DNA from: Spirogloea muscicola
Lineage: Eukaryota > Streptophyta > Zygnematophyceae > Spirogloeales > Spirogloeaceae
Assembly (NCBI GenBank): GCA_009602725.1
Contig: WELB01000030.1
Coordinates: 701,553 to 765,552, forward strand
Reading direction: 5' to 3'
Length of the DNA stretch: 64,000 bases
Shown here: piece by piece, positions 12,792 through 24,570 of the stretch
Numbering within the stretch: the stretch's first letter is position 1
Layout of the letters: each line of letters opens with the position of its first letter
Notes under the pieces: generated by a model
The model's input: only the letters and a program-made list of their open reading frames with translations
Databases searched by the model: none
What the model was told of the DNA's origin: nothing
Position numbers and translations under genes: made by a program

Positions 12792-13785
12792 CTTGGCCTC
12801 AGAGGGCGCGGTTCACATTCCTCGGGGGCGCACGGCGCATCCGTCCGCGCGCCGGCGCCGGTGCGGTCGGATGAGGACCCCGCCCACTCGCGGCTCGGCG
12901 GAGGCCGCGGACGAGACGCGCCGCCTTGTGCGGCGGCAAGGGCGGCGGGGAACCGGCGGTCGAGACGGCGCGCCGCGCCCGCNCGGGCCGGAGCCGAGGG
13001 CGCGGCGGCGATGGCGGCGCCCGCGGCAGGGCGCGGCGCGGGCAGGCCAGCAGGGAGCGCCTCGCAGACTGCGGGTGAGAGAGATAACAGAGCTGATTGT
13101 TGTCACTTGGAGTCACTTTGCACTTCAGCGCTTTTCTGGCCCCTTCGGAACTTTTGGTCATTTCTCTCTTTCACAGCCGATTCTTTCATATCAGCAGCCG
13201 CCTTCTTCTCCGGGCTGGCCAATCACAGCCATCAACCTCTGCCGGAATCGTCTGTCTTCTTACTCCACAAGAAAACTTGAGAGGATGGTTGTTCGAGGCC
13301 TTCTCGAATGTCATTCCAAATGCCCGTTGTTGGAGGAGCGGACAAGGTCCGTCGAGGCGGGAAAGCGCGGATACATATCACTACCCGCCTTTGTGGGCTT
13401 GCTTGCTGCGTCCACCCACGCAGCCCGCCGTCAGCTGATGCCGGGTGCGCGAAGCATCGCAGGAGCAAACGGCTGACGCTGCCGCCCCGCCCTGGGTGTC
13501 TTCGCCATCCGCCAAGTACCGTCGTCACGGCGAGAAAGTCGTCCAGATGCCCAGATGGTGGCGACGGTAACAGCTCTATTACAAAAAAGAGTAAGCAGCC
13601 TTTTCCAAAGCGGCCGAGGGCTGTGAGAAGGCCAGCATAAAATAAGCATTCCCTCCCAGCTCCGACGCCTTTCGGACGCTGCTCCAACTTTTCCTCGGCC
13701 TTCCACTCAAATGTCTGATTGGAGTGCGCCAGTGTGAGTGTGGCTTCTGTGCAGAGGGAGTTGAGCTCGCCACTCCCATGCTGCG
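12792..13785. repeat. HVA22 upstream region with dispersed repeats
   Basis: A GC-rich stretch with a single n at 12983 is the likely HVA22 promoter. Positions 13140-13235 hold a copy of the dispersed GGGCTGGC/CACAGCC repeat, including tcacagccgattctttcata at 13171, the same word found upstream of TMN1. An inverted copy lies near 13605-13640. I see no gene of the host here. Confidence 0.5.
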
Positions 13786-14401
13786 ATGCCCCACTGGACC
13801 AGAAGTGGTGGGCACAACCTCCTCCGCGATGCCCTGGCGAGTTTGATGCGCGACGCCAGTTACCGTGCGGTCGTGGAAGTGAACAATATCATGCCTATCA
13901 CCACGGATGCCCAGGAACGTCATCATCGCCGCACACTTGACATTGTGAGCGTGCAACCTGGTGGAGGACCACGGGCCTTGGTTGATGTTGTCACGGAGGC
14001 TTGTTAAGGTCCAGCATCGACGCACGTCGCTGACTACGCAGTGGGCAGTGCAGAACAAGGAAAGCTGCAGCACTACTTCGATTACCCCCAAGCTGCAGCT
14101 CCTGCCAGCTGCAGTCGACATCTTTGGCTGTTTAGGTCCTCGATTCCACACTCTCCTTCAGAAAATTGCCAATTTGGATTATGCACAACGTGCAGATGTG
14201 TTCCCGGCTGAGATGGGCTTGCCAGCTGCATATCTGTCGTTCTTGCGACGACGAGTTTCGGCCTGCTTGCAGCGTGCTCAGGCTAATGCTTTGCACCAGA
14301 AAGCTGGGCGAGCTCTAGTTGGTGGCAGAAGGACTTCATATCTGCCATTCAGTATTCAGGCATCATTTAGCGACCTTTATGTATTGACCCGTGGTTATTG
14401 A
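13786..14401 (+). mobile_element. Decayed retroelement 3' coding end (probably non-LTR)
   Basis: Two overlapping plus-strand frames look like the C-terminal part of a reverse-transcriptase polyprotein common in algal and protist retroelements. The first (13786-14007) has LLRDALASLMRDASYRAVVE and RRTLDIVSV followed by ALVDVVTEA, which fits an endonuclease-like segment. The second (to 14401) has a VDIFGCLGPRFHTLL segment, LRRRVSACLQRAQANAL, and ends in YVLTRGY-stop. The frame changes near 14000, so the copy is broken. No reverse-transcriptase core is visible, so it is 5'-truncated. The element family is my inference from remembered protein style. Confidence 0.5.
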
Positions 14402-14596
14402 GCGGGTCAATCTGCTGATGTAGGTGATGTACGTCTTTCGATGTGCTTGCCTTTGTACTTGGGCAATTTGGCCTTTGTTTCAAATACACGAAATTTTTTC
14501 CAAGCTGGAAGTGCTACCAGCAAACCTTCGATCATGAGACGTGTACAGCCAATGGCTGCCAGTGCCGCTTAGGAGACAGTGAGCGCTTGTACGGTA

Positions 14597-14660
14597 AGGG
14601 GCGAGGGGCTATGGGGCGAGGGGCTGTGGTGCGAGGGCTGTGGGGCGAGGGCTCCTCCTT
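14597..14660 (+). repeat. G-rich tandem repeat
   Basis: Several imperfect copies of a roughly 15-base unit, ggggcgaggggctgt, follow one another. The unit has closely spaced G runs and could form a G-quadruplex. It lies just before the tRNA-Ala. Confidence 0.65.
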
Positions 14661-14851
14661 CTTTTTGGAGGGCCAGTTCATTAAGGAATGACAAGGTCCG
14701 AAGGAGCCCCGTAAGCGCAAATTACCATACAAATGGTAAGCACAACTGTTCCAAAGGTGGTGGGCGATGGTATTGAGAGGCTGGCACCTGGAATGGGCCC
14801 GGAAGGGGGCCAAGGGTTAAAGGCGGAGATGAGTTAAAAGTAGACTCGGAA

Positions 14852-14924
14852 TGGAGAACCGGGGTATCGATCCCCGTACCTCTCGCATGCTAAGCGAGCG
14901 CTCTACCATGTGAGCTAGTTCCCC
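14852..14924 (-). tRNA. tRNA-Ala (anticodon AGC)
   Basis: Read on the minus strand, the 73 bases fold as a cloverleaf. The acceptor stem is GGGGAAC paired with GTTCTCC (one G-U). The D arm includes AGCTCACATGGTAGAGC. The anticodon stem CTCGC/GCGAG encloses TTAGCAT, giving anticodon AGC, and the T arm is CGGGG-ATCGATA-CCCCG. The discriminator is A and CCA is not encoded, as usual for eukaryotes. There is no intron. A short T run (AAAA on the plus strand at 14836-14839) lies 13 bases downstream and can act as the RNA polymerase III terminator. Confidence 0.97.
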
Positions 14925-15285
14925 CAACTCTACCGGAGGTGGGCGCCACAAAGCTATATTTCTGATGCTCTTCAAAATTGCAAGGCTTCTCTGCTCCGGC
15001 ATCACAAGTGATTCAGATGTTTAGGCCTGGCGCCCAGGATTCTTACCGGCGGGACAAATAAGTCCTCACAGACTTGCGCTGCCAGTGCCCATGCCAACCA
15101 ACCAGCATATCCCCCACATGAATGACTGACGTTTGCCATTGAGCGACTGCTGGAAGATAGGAGCAGTGGCTGTGGCTGCTTGCAAATGCGCGAAGTTTCG
15201 TCAAGTGTAGTCGTTGCTACCTCATCAAAAATTTGTCAAGCCCACTACAGCCCGGCCCTCAATGCGAGTTCTGCTCTGTACTGGC
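14925..15285. other. Intergenic region between tRNA-Ala and RUNKEL 3' end
   Basis: About 360 bases with no recognised gene or repeat. It should contain the upstream region of the tRNA and the 3' UTR of the RUNKEL-like gene. Confidence 0.5.
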
Positions 15286-18200
15286 TTAGCTAGTCCTGAA
15301 GCGCAGCAATCTCTGCAGCTCCTTGCATGTTGTGAAGGCTTCCTTGCTTACTGTGACCACTTTTACTAAAGCTCTAAGGGACTGCCTAACGAAGGGGTCC
15401 TTGTCCTTGAACAGATGCTCAACTATCTGCACCAACTTTGCATCACAGAACGTCCGTAGCCACCGACTGTCAAGTCGGCATAGCAAGAGGACTGCTGCAA
15501 TAGCTTTCCCCCGAAGGACCTCAGATGGATGCTGCCAAAGGGCAGAGATATTAGGTATGAGCTCCCTTGCATTGTACAGTTGTACAAATTGCTTTGATAG
15601 GCTGCACATAGACAACCATTAATAATTATTAGTCTGTGCTGAGCCACAGCTAGGCCGTCAGGGGTGGGCTAGAGTAACTTAGTAGCAAGTCAGTGCTAAA
15701 GTAATGCCTCTCGGTTTCAACTTTTATTCTGGAGAACAAGCCTCACTATCTGTCTTCCTCACATGCCCTGGAGTTGCTAGAACATCATATGCAGCCTCAG
15801 GAGGTCTTCTTTCCAAGTACGTACCTTGATCCTTTGCCTTGCAAGAGAGCAGCATTGAGCAAGCTGATGTACACTTGCTGCTCTCGCACGCTTCCTCTGG
15901 CCAGACCTGCTACAATGGTGCCAAATGATAGCTCCTTAATGACCAGGCTCAGCCACGCGGGTTGGCTACGGACGATGCGCACCAGGCAAGATCCAGCGGA
16001 TATTCGTAGATGCTCGGGGCGCCCCGTCCTACAGGATGGCTTTCACCAACGTAGTCAGCGATCAGCATCTGCGCTTGCTCTCACATGTTTTCACCTTTCT
16101 AGGACCACAATAGAAAACATGTCAAAATTTGTGCAGAAAGAGCACAGTAGGCCTACATTGCTTTCCAATGAGTAGGATCTAGTGCTTGACCAACACTGAC
16201 AGCGATATTAATCATGCAAAGTTACCTTGTCAGTAAGACCAGATTGCTGACCACCCCTTCGCTTGCAAAGCGGACAACCCAGCCGTTTCCTTGGCTCAGT
16301 ATGTTCTCCAAGGTTTTGACGGCGTAGTGTTGACTGAGACTATCTGTTCCTTGGTTAAGCAGGCGCTGTATGCTGTGCACAGTCTCGTCTGAGACCTGCT
16401 TTCAGAAGACTTAGCAATATGTCATCACTTTGTTGAACGTAAGCATGATGATGAGACAAGAAAAGGAGCTGCAAATGCAGCTGCTTAGTAGCAAACCTCC
16501 CAGTGGCATGAAGCATCTACTTCTTTCATAGCAGCTAAATTACATAGTTCCCAAAGCGAATGTGAGGGCATACCTTCCAACATCCTTTGATGTGGGCTGA
16601 AGTTTGGCCTCCCTCAGGCTGGCTTGAGGCTCCGTCTGAAACAGTCGCAACGAAGAAGAGCAACTCACCCAAGGAAGCCATGCCACGTTGCCTTACGCGC
16701 TCATCTACATCCTGCAATGTTTTTGCTAGCTCCAAAACTGCATTCATCAAGAAACAGCCTGCGTTAGTCGGTCGTTTTCACTGAAGCTAGTGCTTCTCAA
16801 AGAGGATGCAGAAAGTGAAGCAGCAGCAAACACTTTCACTGTAGTCCACTCGTGTTGTTGCAGCCAAGTAAGTATACTTGCCTATATTCGTTTCGGCAAG
16901 CCAATCATGGATGTCAGTCGCGTGCCGGATGATGAGGCCAATGACATATGTTAATTTTTCACGCAAAATGGGGACTTTTGCCGCATGCAGCACCCGCACA
17001 AGGCAGGGCATGAGTGCCCCACCACTGAGCATGTTCGCAGCTTCTGTGTCAGCACACAGAAGCTCCAGGTAACCTAGAGTATTCAATCTCTCACTCTGGG
17101 AAGTGCTAGCCTCAATACTGCTTACAATACGTTCGACATGAGCTTGTAACTCCTGTTGAGGTTGTGCAGTACATTCAGCAGGCAAGTAAGCTGGAAAGGG
17201 CAGCAATCTCTCATGGAATCTGGGAGGTTCCAGCTTCTCAATCCTTCTGTTGAGCATTATGGGCTTCACAGACTGGTCACTGTGATGCCACAAACACTGC
17301 GTCACTGAGATGCCGGCTTGTAAACCACCCTCGGCTCGCTGCTGCTCAGAGTCTGTGCCATCTGTAAGAGTATCCACTGACACGCTTGTCATACCACTTG
17401 CACTGTCTTCCAAGTGCAGTGCTTGCAGAGCTTCTGCTGCTGGCTTCACTTCATCGTCTGCTGGAGTTGGACCTCGCAAACTTGCTCTCCTTGCATGGAC
17501 TGGCAGACTGCTCTTCCCAGTCTCAGCATCACTTGAGGACGTGCTTCGCGTACTTTGCGTATTGCTGTTTGAGAACACGGCTGCACTGTCCTCAGCTTGC
17601 AAGGGCATGTCAGTACCCCCAGCTGAGGAAATGTCATCCTCGTCCTCTGTTGTAGTTGTGGACATGTCATCCCTTCCTTCAGCAAAGTTGAGCTCCAAGT
17701 CATGGTTCTCAATCTCCACATCAATCTCTGCTGACTGCACGGCTGAAGCCACCTGCCTGTAACCATCACCATCCGCCTCCCGCTGCAGGTTGGCCTTTGC
17801 TGCTCTTGACAGCCTAAGTATGTTGACCTCCCCATTGATTGAGATCTCCTGCAAAGGTCCCCAAGGAAACTCCTTCCTCCCCAGACTGTCGCTACTTCTG
17901 CTGCCGTGCTTTGCTTCTTCAAAAGCAAGCCTCTCAGCACTGGTGTGCTTCTGCCCAGTGCTGTCAACTGTTTCACAGCTTCTGCCCACTTCTTCATCAG
18001 TTTGCTTGTGGAGCTGCAGGTACTTCTCAAATGCAGGCTGCCCGGGCAGCTCAAGCAGGGGAAGCTGTGCTCTCCAGAAGGGGTGCCGGAGCACATCACC
18101 CCACTGTATGCGACTGGCTGGGTTCTTGGCCAGTAAACGCAGCACCAAATCTTGAAAGTGTGCAGTGGGCTTTCCAGGCAGTGGCGCTGGCTCCTCTGTC

Positions 18201-19890
18201 AGGACAGAGCTCACCAGCTGTGTGAGGCTGCTGGAGTAGAACGGTGGACGGCCAGCATAGCACTCGTACATGACACAGCCAAGCCCCCAGAGATCTGACG
18301 AGAATGAGTGCACCCCCCCTTCCTTGAGCAGCTCAGGTGCCATGTAGGAGGGGGTTCCTCTCTTTTCCTTTTCGAGCTGCACGCAGTGGAAGGTTCAGGT
18401 GACTGTCAGCCTGCATTGTAGTAGACATAGTTGAAAATAAGTCAGCATGCTTCAGCATGCACTACAGAGGGCCTAGGTTGTTATGGAGTAGGCCGACCTG
18501 CTGTACTGACTTCTTGGCAATGTCACCGAGCTTTCTTGCAAGCCCAAAATCACAGAGCTGAATCACCGAGTAGAATCTTGTCAGCTGATACACTCCTGCT
18601 CATGTCAAGTACATGGAGCAGCTCGCAGATTCACCACTAATAAGCTCGCGAATAGCAGATTTCTTCACAAGAAGGAGCCCTGTTTTGACTCCACTTTATT
18701 TCAAAGGGACTTGATACTCTCTTACTTTGAGACGACCATTCTCGTCAAGAAGGATGTTCGACGGCTTAAGATCGCAATAAATGACTCCATTGTGATGAAG
18801 AAACCTGCATTCACAGACCAATTGCCATCTCTGGCAATTTATCAGACCCGTAGTCAAGAAGCATCTCCTGTGCAGACTCCACCACTGAAAGAATAGCAGC
18901 TGCTTGCAGGCCTTGGAGTAACACGACACCTTGATACAGAGGCGGCTATACTTACAGCAGCGCTTTTACCAAGTCTCGCGCGAAGTCGTGGATGGATTCT
19001 TCCGGAAGTCGAGTGTCCTATATTGATAATGCGTGCAGTTAGCAAGCATGACAAATGTGAAGATTGGTTGAGCAGGTAATGAAACTCGACATGAGGAAAG
19101 CAGCATGATGCACCTCTTCAATCCTAGCCAAGAAGTGAAGGAGAGTCTAGAAGGCAAGGGACGCAGACTTTGCCCCATAAACAGTACCCTACGACCCAAT
19201 GTAACCAACAGTCTCAGACCTGCTGCAACAAAGTCTTTAGATCACCGCCGACACAGTATTCCAAGATCAGCCACAAATGATTGTTCGTCTCGTACCTGCA
19301 TTGATGCGAGAACAAGTGGATGTTAGCAACAATCAGAGCCTCGCAATGCAGATATAAAGCTCACAGCTGGCCGTGCTACCTTGGAGAAACTCACCACGCA
19401 TAGAACTTGAGTACATTGTCGTGATTCAGCGAGTGAAGTGTCTTCACCTGGTGAAAGATAGAATGTCTCTGTGAGTTGACAGACTACCAGCAGCCTTGGG
19501 GCTGACGGTGCTTCAGCAAGCACCCTGCTGTAGGAGATAATGGAAGAGTGAAAGGTGGAAGCTCCAGCTTGCATACCTCCTGTAAGACGCGGGGCTTCTG
19601 GCTCTTCTCAACGCTCTTGATTGCACAGTACTGGATTGTCTTCTTCTTTCGTCCTTTATATACGACCTAATAACAGTATAGAGCAGCACACGATAACCGT
19701 CTTCAGGTAGTGTGGTGCCTCCGCTCATACAGGGCATATGAAGTGAGTTACTGCTGATGACGTGGAAGGCGTCAAGCAATCTCGTCTCCGCGGACAAGCA
19801 CCTCTTCAATGAGCGGCATGTCTCTGGTCTCCCGAAACTTACAGAGTGCTTCCCTCTGCCTATCGCTTCGTAAATGTGATACTGATTCAT
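15286..19890 (-). CDS. RUK: RUNKEL-like / ULK4-family serine/threonine protein kinase
   Basis: In Arabidopsis RUNKEL is a microtubule-associated kinase-like protein needed for phragmoplast organisation in cytokinesis; ULK4 is the animal relative. Twelve exons give 945 aa with consistent phases: 19843-19890, 19577-19666, 19395-19447, 19220-19295, 18956-19017, 18726-18804, 18498-18557, 16882-18376, 16574-16758, 16226-16395, 15825-16028, 15286-15601. The kinase domain starts at MNQYHIYEAIGRGKHS. It has the AIK lysine, a YCDLKPSN catalytic loop in place of HRD, CDFG and MAPELL. The 1495-nt exon holds the end of the kinase domain and a low-complexity middle. HEAT/armadillo-like repeats follow (ALGELLFF-type, REQQVYISLLN, EVLRGKAIAAVLLLC). 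The exon 8 intron needs a GC donor at 16881-16880. Arabidopsis RUK is about 1366 aa, so the middle is shorter here. Confidence 0.93.
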
Positions 19891-22302
19891 GCAGGCCACG
19901 GACTCCAGCGGCGGCCAGGATCTCCCGGCACCACCGCTGCCGACTGTGCCGCCGCCGTTTCCTCAAGCCCCTCCTGCGGCACAGGCGGGCACGCCAGCCG
20001 AAGCTCCAAGGGCACCACACCTCCGGTATAGCACGGGCGCTTGCGCGGGCAGAGGAGCGCGCAGGACGCCGCCGCCAGCGGCGGTGGAGCGGCCTTGAGG
20101 AGGAGGTGCCGGGCTTGGATCGGGCAGCTTGCCGACAGCTGACGAGGAAGCAGCTCTTTATGAGGAAAAGGCGCGCGGAGCGCATGAAATGAAAGGGAGG
20201 CCAGTTCAAGCCAAGTGGGAATTGCCGTCGAGCGACCCGGCACAGAACGAAGAAGTTGCTCGCCCATAGAAGAAGAGGGGCTAGGCAAAGCCAGCCCGGA
20301 AAAGAATCGTCAATCAGCACAGAGGCTGATTGACAACGTAGCCCGTGCTGGGCTGGCCGTCTCCCAGCTATCAAATCGTGCTGGGGGTTGCCGGGGTGGC
20401 CCGTTGGCGGCGCGTTTGAAATGGCGACGAGGGGTCGCGTTTGGCGCCAAACTCTCGCCCCCCCGTTCTCAGAATCAACCAGGCAGGGGCGGACTGGACG
20501 AGCCTAGCTTCCCGCCTGCCCTACGTGTTGCCACAGAAGGAAAGTGCGCGCAGAGGCAGAGGCCAGCCCGAAAAGAATGGACAAAAGTCCAAAGAGAGAG
20601 CCAAAATGCTCCTTGCCTTTGCACAGCTCCTTTGCTTGGCCCCTTTCGGTGGTTACTGAGCGGGTCAGCTTAGCAGCCCCCTGTCTAGAGGTTACTGAGA
20701 GTCACCTTGCTGTTGTCTTAGTATTTAGCACTCCGGCACCTTCAGACCTTGTCCATTCCTTTGGGCTGGCCTCTCACAGCCACCAGTCAATCTGGCCGCG
20801 CTTTCGCTTAGCAGCAAGTGATGTCCATCTGTCAATGTGCTTGCCTTGGTACTTGGCCAGTCAGGCCCTCCATTATACAAGATACACTCTATTCCCCTTC
20901 GGACCTTGTCCATTCATTTTGGGCTGGCCTTTCACTTCTATCTGACAGCGACTAGCGATTGCTCCCTTTGTAAAGAAAGCGCCCTTTGTAAAAGGCCTTT
21001 CTTAGCGCTTCCTCTGGCTTCCTCTGGCCCCCTTCTCGTTCTTTGTTCATTCTTTTTTGGGCTGGCTTGTCCAGCCCCTATCCTCAATGGGCGAGCCCTT
21101 TCCTCTTTCCTTTGTAAAAGCTTCTGGCGCTCACAGCCATCGACCCCTTCCTTTGGGAGAGCCACTTTCGTTTTGGTGGAGGAGAAGAAAGGAGGAGGAG
21201 GAGGTGCGCGGTGCGTATGGAGCCATAGGGATGCCACATCAAGCCACCACACTGTTCAGGCAAAAAGTCAAGTGCAAATTCAAGGCGCGACCGGCACGCA
21301 GGTGCAATGCGCGTGCCATTGACCGTGCCATGATGCGCGTTCACCTCACATTAGACTGGTTGGTATGCATGTTCTCACTCGTATATACTGGAGGCCCCCG
21401 TCTGTTCTTCAGTCATTAGTCGTGTTTTTCGTCGTGTTACCTTAGCCCCTCCTAGGTTTCCCTCTCTTCTCGTTGCAATACTTTACTGGCTTGCTTTGGC
21501 CTCCCTCTCAATGCATGCGCACTGCGGGCCATCTATCCAGATCCCTGCTCGCACGAGAAAAGGAATGGGGCCCCGTAGAGGACTGGCCGTGGAGGCAAGC
21601 CTCAGTCCGGTGGCAGGCTAGCCGTGCTCAGTGGACAACGCATTTCCCATACCCTCTCGCCCGAGCCGCGGCGGCAGGCGATGCTGCTAGTGCCGCCCGA
21701 GCCTGCCGCTGCAGGCTCCGCTTCGAGCTCGCTGCGACCACAGCCGTGCACCGTCACCGCTGCGCCACCGCGCCTCTCCAGCCTAGCAGGCTGAGTGCTG
21801 AGACTGGTCACTGCTATTCGCAAGACTTCTCCCCTCCGCTCGCCGACTGAGCTGGTCAGGTGGCGTCATGTCCCAGCAACCAGCGGCGAGCGGACACTGC
21901 ATTAGAGACTCGTGGGAGGCGAGGAGGGCAGTGCAGTGACCTGGTGTCCTTGCGCTTGCGCTGGTTGTAATACTGTTCCTCAAGGCCGGTCTTGAGCTCT
22001 TTGCTTTTGGGGGCCTTCCTGACATGCTTGAAGGTATGATAACAGCGGTCCTGGCAATCTCAATGGAGTTGAGCTTGTGAAGATGCAAGGCACCACAACA
22101 AGTACATGTGATTGAGCAAGGACATATTCGTCAATACATGCCAAAATCTCCACAATGTAGTTCAGCTTATGGCATCAGCTACAATCACAGGTCTCGACTT
22201 TCATGTCTGAACACACTGATATGACAATCCTTTCAAGTGACATGATGCTGCAGTTGATATTGTTGGTCAATCAGTAGCTTTCGTGGAGCCTGGATTGGGA
22301 TT
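19891..22302. repeat. Repeat-rich intergenic region between RUNKEL and PSF2 (divergent)
   Basis: A GC-rich patch just upstream of RUNKEL (19900-20110) is its likely promoter. Dispersed repeats follow: inverted copies at 20166-20216, 20241-20312 and 20566-20600, and direct copies at 20727-20790, 20893-20940, 21030-21110 and 21479-21530. Frames around 20640-20663 resemble the retroelement 3' end (PFGGY-stop). A possible orphan exon on the minus strand is at 21942-22056. No complete gene is seen. Confidence 0.6.
21942..22056 (-). other. Possible orphan exon, unknown protein
   Basis: Between a good acceptor (tgccag) and a donor-like gtcact the minus strand reads open with strongly charged, non-repetitive protein: HVRKAPKSKELK and QYYNQRKRKDT. 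Its composition differs from the surrounding repeats. I could not find partner exons; upstream exons would have to lie across the PSF2 promoter. I do not recognise the protein. It may be a pseudo-exon or part of an uncharacterised gene. Confidence 0.25.
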
Positions 22303-24118
22303 ATGGAAGCTTCAAGGCCGACCTTCACAGCATCGGAGGTAAGGATACTGACTAGCTTCCTCTTTTGTCTATCCTCTTTTGTCATTGTGTCCACTCCCTC
22401 CATTGCTACTTGTGCTATTAGGACGACATGAACTGCTCACAAGTCATGTTGTGTCCTCTTTCAGATCGAGTTTCAAGCTGAAAATGAGCTGATATCTATT
22501 GTTCCAAATTTTCAAATGGATGCACTATACCTCCTTGGAGTGAGCACAATTCCATACTGTCGATGGCAACCCTGTCCTTCCTTGGATTGAGCAAAGCTGA
22601 GAGATTCAGGTCATATCTTCTATGACTGTGAGGAAGACTTGAAATGAGGGTCACTTCAGAGCACGTCAGAGCCCAACATAGCTAGTACTATGTGGAAAGA
22701 GGCATGCCGAGTCGTCCTTCAGGCAGATATGATGTTGCCGCATGCATTCAGGGCGAGTATGGACCTTTCAGACCACAGATGCCACTTCAGGTGCCTCTAT
22801 GGGTGGCTGTTGCCTTACTGAAGCGGCAAAAGTGCATCATTCAAGCTCCAGAGTGGATGACACTGGGTAAGCTACAACATGCACATGGAGCAGTGCTTTA
22901 TGGTCTCTAAAGACCCCTGGTGATGTTACCACACACACTGCTCAGAAGCCACATGGTACAAATTGCTGATATGTCACTGCCAACAGACTGTGTCCAGGTA
23001 TGAGTTGCTACTGTTTCTCGTTGATGGAGAAGAAAGGAACAGTTGTACAGCTAGCTCTGTCTCAGGCTTTGTCATGTTGACAGACGAGCATATCTTGCGG
23101 CTTCTGTCCATCTCAAGATAATCTGAAACGGATTGTGCAAGAGGAGCGCAATTCGCCTCGAGAATTTCAGCCACTTCCATTCCACTATATTGAGATCACC
23201 AAGCTTCTCATTTCCAAGTATGGACAGCAAGCAATGCTACGTAGACTCAGGCAGGCTCGCAACGATCTCTGTAGACAGATGATGAGGCCCATGCTTTGCT
23301 TGAGGCTCGATGCAAGTCTAACTGCTTGTTTTACATTGGCTGCTTCACATCTCATACAGCTCTCTCTGTGACATCCAGAACAAGTACGAGGTGAGGAGTC
23401 ATCTGACCAGGATAACTCCCACAGACACTTAGAAATAGAAATGCTACTGTAGTACCCTGCACAAGCTGCCTGTGCATGAAGTTACACCTTGGCTGCCTTC
23501 TTCTGAGCACGAGCCACACAAAGTCAGAACCAGTCGAGTTCGGTGCATTCTGTGCAGGTTGAAACTCTACTCAATGATATCAAGGATGTGAGATTCAACA
23601 AGATTGAGACTGGTCTTAGTCAACTGGATGGTAGAAGACATGCAGTCAAGGTGAAGCAATGCACTTACATTGCAGCAGGCACAGTCTGTCTGTGCATCCA
23701 CGGGGCATCGAAGCACCCATAACTCACTGTGCAGCGTAATGTTGTGTTCTTCTCGACTTCCTCATGCTTTATCATTCTCATGAAGTGGTCAAAACAGGCT
23801 TCCTTGCCAGTCATGAAAGTAGTGCTTGCCGTGACCTCACTGATTTGTGTGACCAATCTTTTGACAACACCGTCGACTGTGACCGTGCAGTTAGCCAATG
23901 TGTCAGCGATGGAGGTAAACATCATCAGGGCTTTTGCTCTGGAAGCTTTGAAGACCTTTGATAAAATAGGTGGGACACAACTGGTTCACAAGCCTCCGGC
24001 TCGGACAAGTGCACCAGAAGCTGCTTCAGCAGGATCAGGACATGTACGCCCTTTCTCCACCCTCTCTTACTCTCAGCTCTCTCTTGCAATTTGCAGAACT
24101 CATCTGTTTTTGAAATGA
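22303..24118 (+). CDS. PSF2: GINS complex subunit PSF2 (GINS2)
   Basis: PSF2 is one of four GINS subunits; with CDC45 and MCM2-7 it forms the CMG replicative helicase. Exons are 22303-22338, 22465-22539, 22752-22866, 23118-23217, 23360-23390, 23558-23650 and 23891 to about 24118, giving roughly 225 aa. Family landmarks in order are ELISIVPNFQMD, EYGPFRPQMPLQVPLWVAVA, FQPLPFHYIEITKLL, LLNDIKDVRFNKIE and NVSAMEVNIIRAF. The short 31-nt exon is supported because it restores both phase and family length. The C-terminal tail is uncertain: an intron with donor at 24042 would move the stop to about 24162. The first ATG in exon 1 gives a short N-terminus similar to other PSF2 proteins. It converges with the cysteine oxidase gene. 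Confidence 0.93.
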
Positions 24119-24570
24119 GCTGCATGCGGCTATGGTATGAACTCGTAGAAGACCATCTTTGACATCGCCACAAATTTACCCTGAAGTGCCTGCTCTCTAT
24201 GCAGCGGATCTTGCGACAGCGATAAGTCAACAGCCTCCAAAGGTGTTTGATAGAAGCCATTCAGCTTACTGCTGAAGCCCTTTCAATACTGCATTGGCCT
24301 TCTTACACAGTGTACATCTGCATGCTGCTCAGCATGGCAATAGGAGCTGCTGACGAGGCTGTTGAAAGTACAAACACAATAGCCTCTATTGATAAAAAGG
24401 CAGCTCCTGGATGCATGCACAGAGAGTCTCTCCTTCGTGATAGTATGTACAAGCACCCTTGCAGATATGATCTTGGCAATCTACACACAGTTCTCTGCAT
24501 TTGCTTTCACTTGCCACTTTTCTAGATTGATGATTGAGCTGCCGCAAATCAGACTGGTGACAATGTGGTC

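Noticed and set aside
17446-18225. Overlapping frames in RUNKEL exon 8 on both strands
   Set aside because: Shadows of the 1495-nt coding exon.
19772-20374. Arg/Ala-rich frames upstream of RUNKEL
   Set aside because: GC-rich leader and dispersed repeats; no family resemblance and overlapping frames on both strands.
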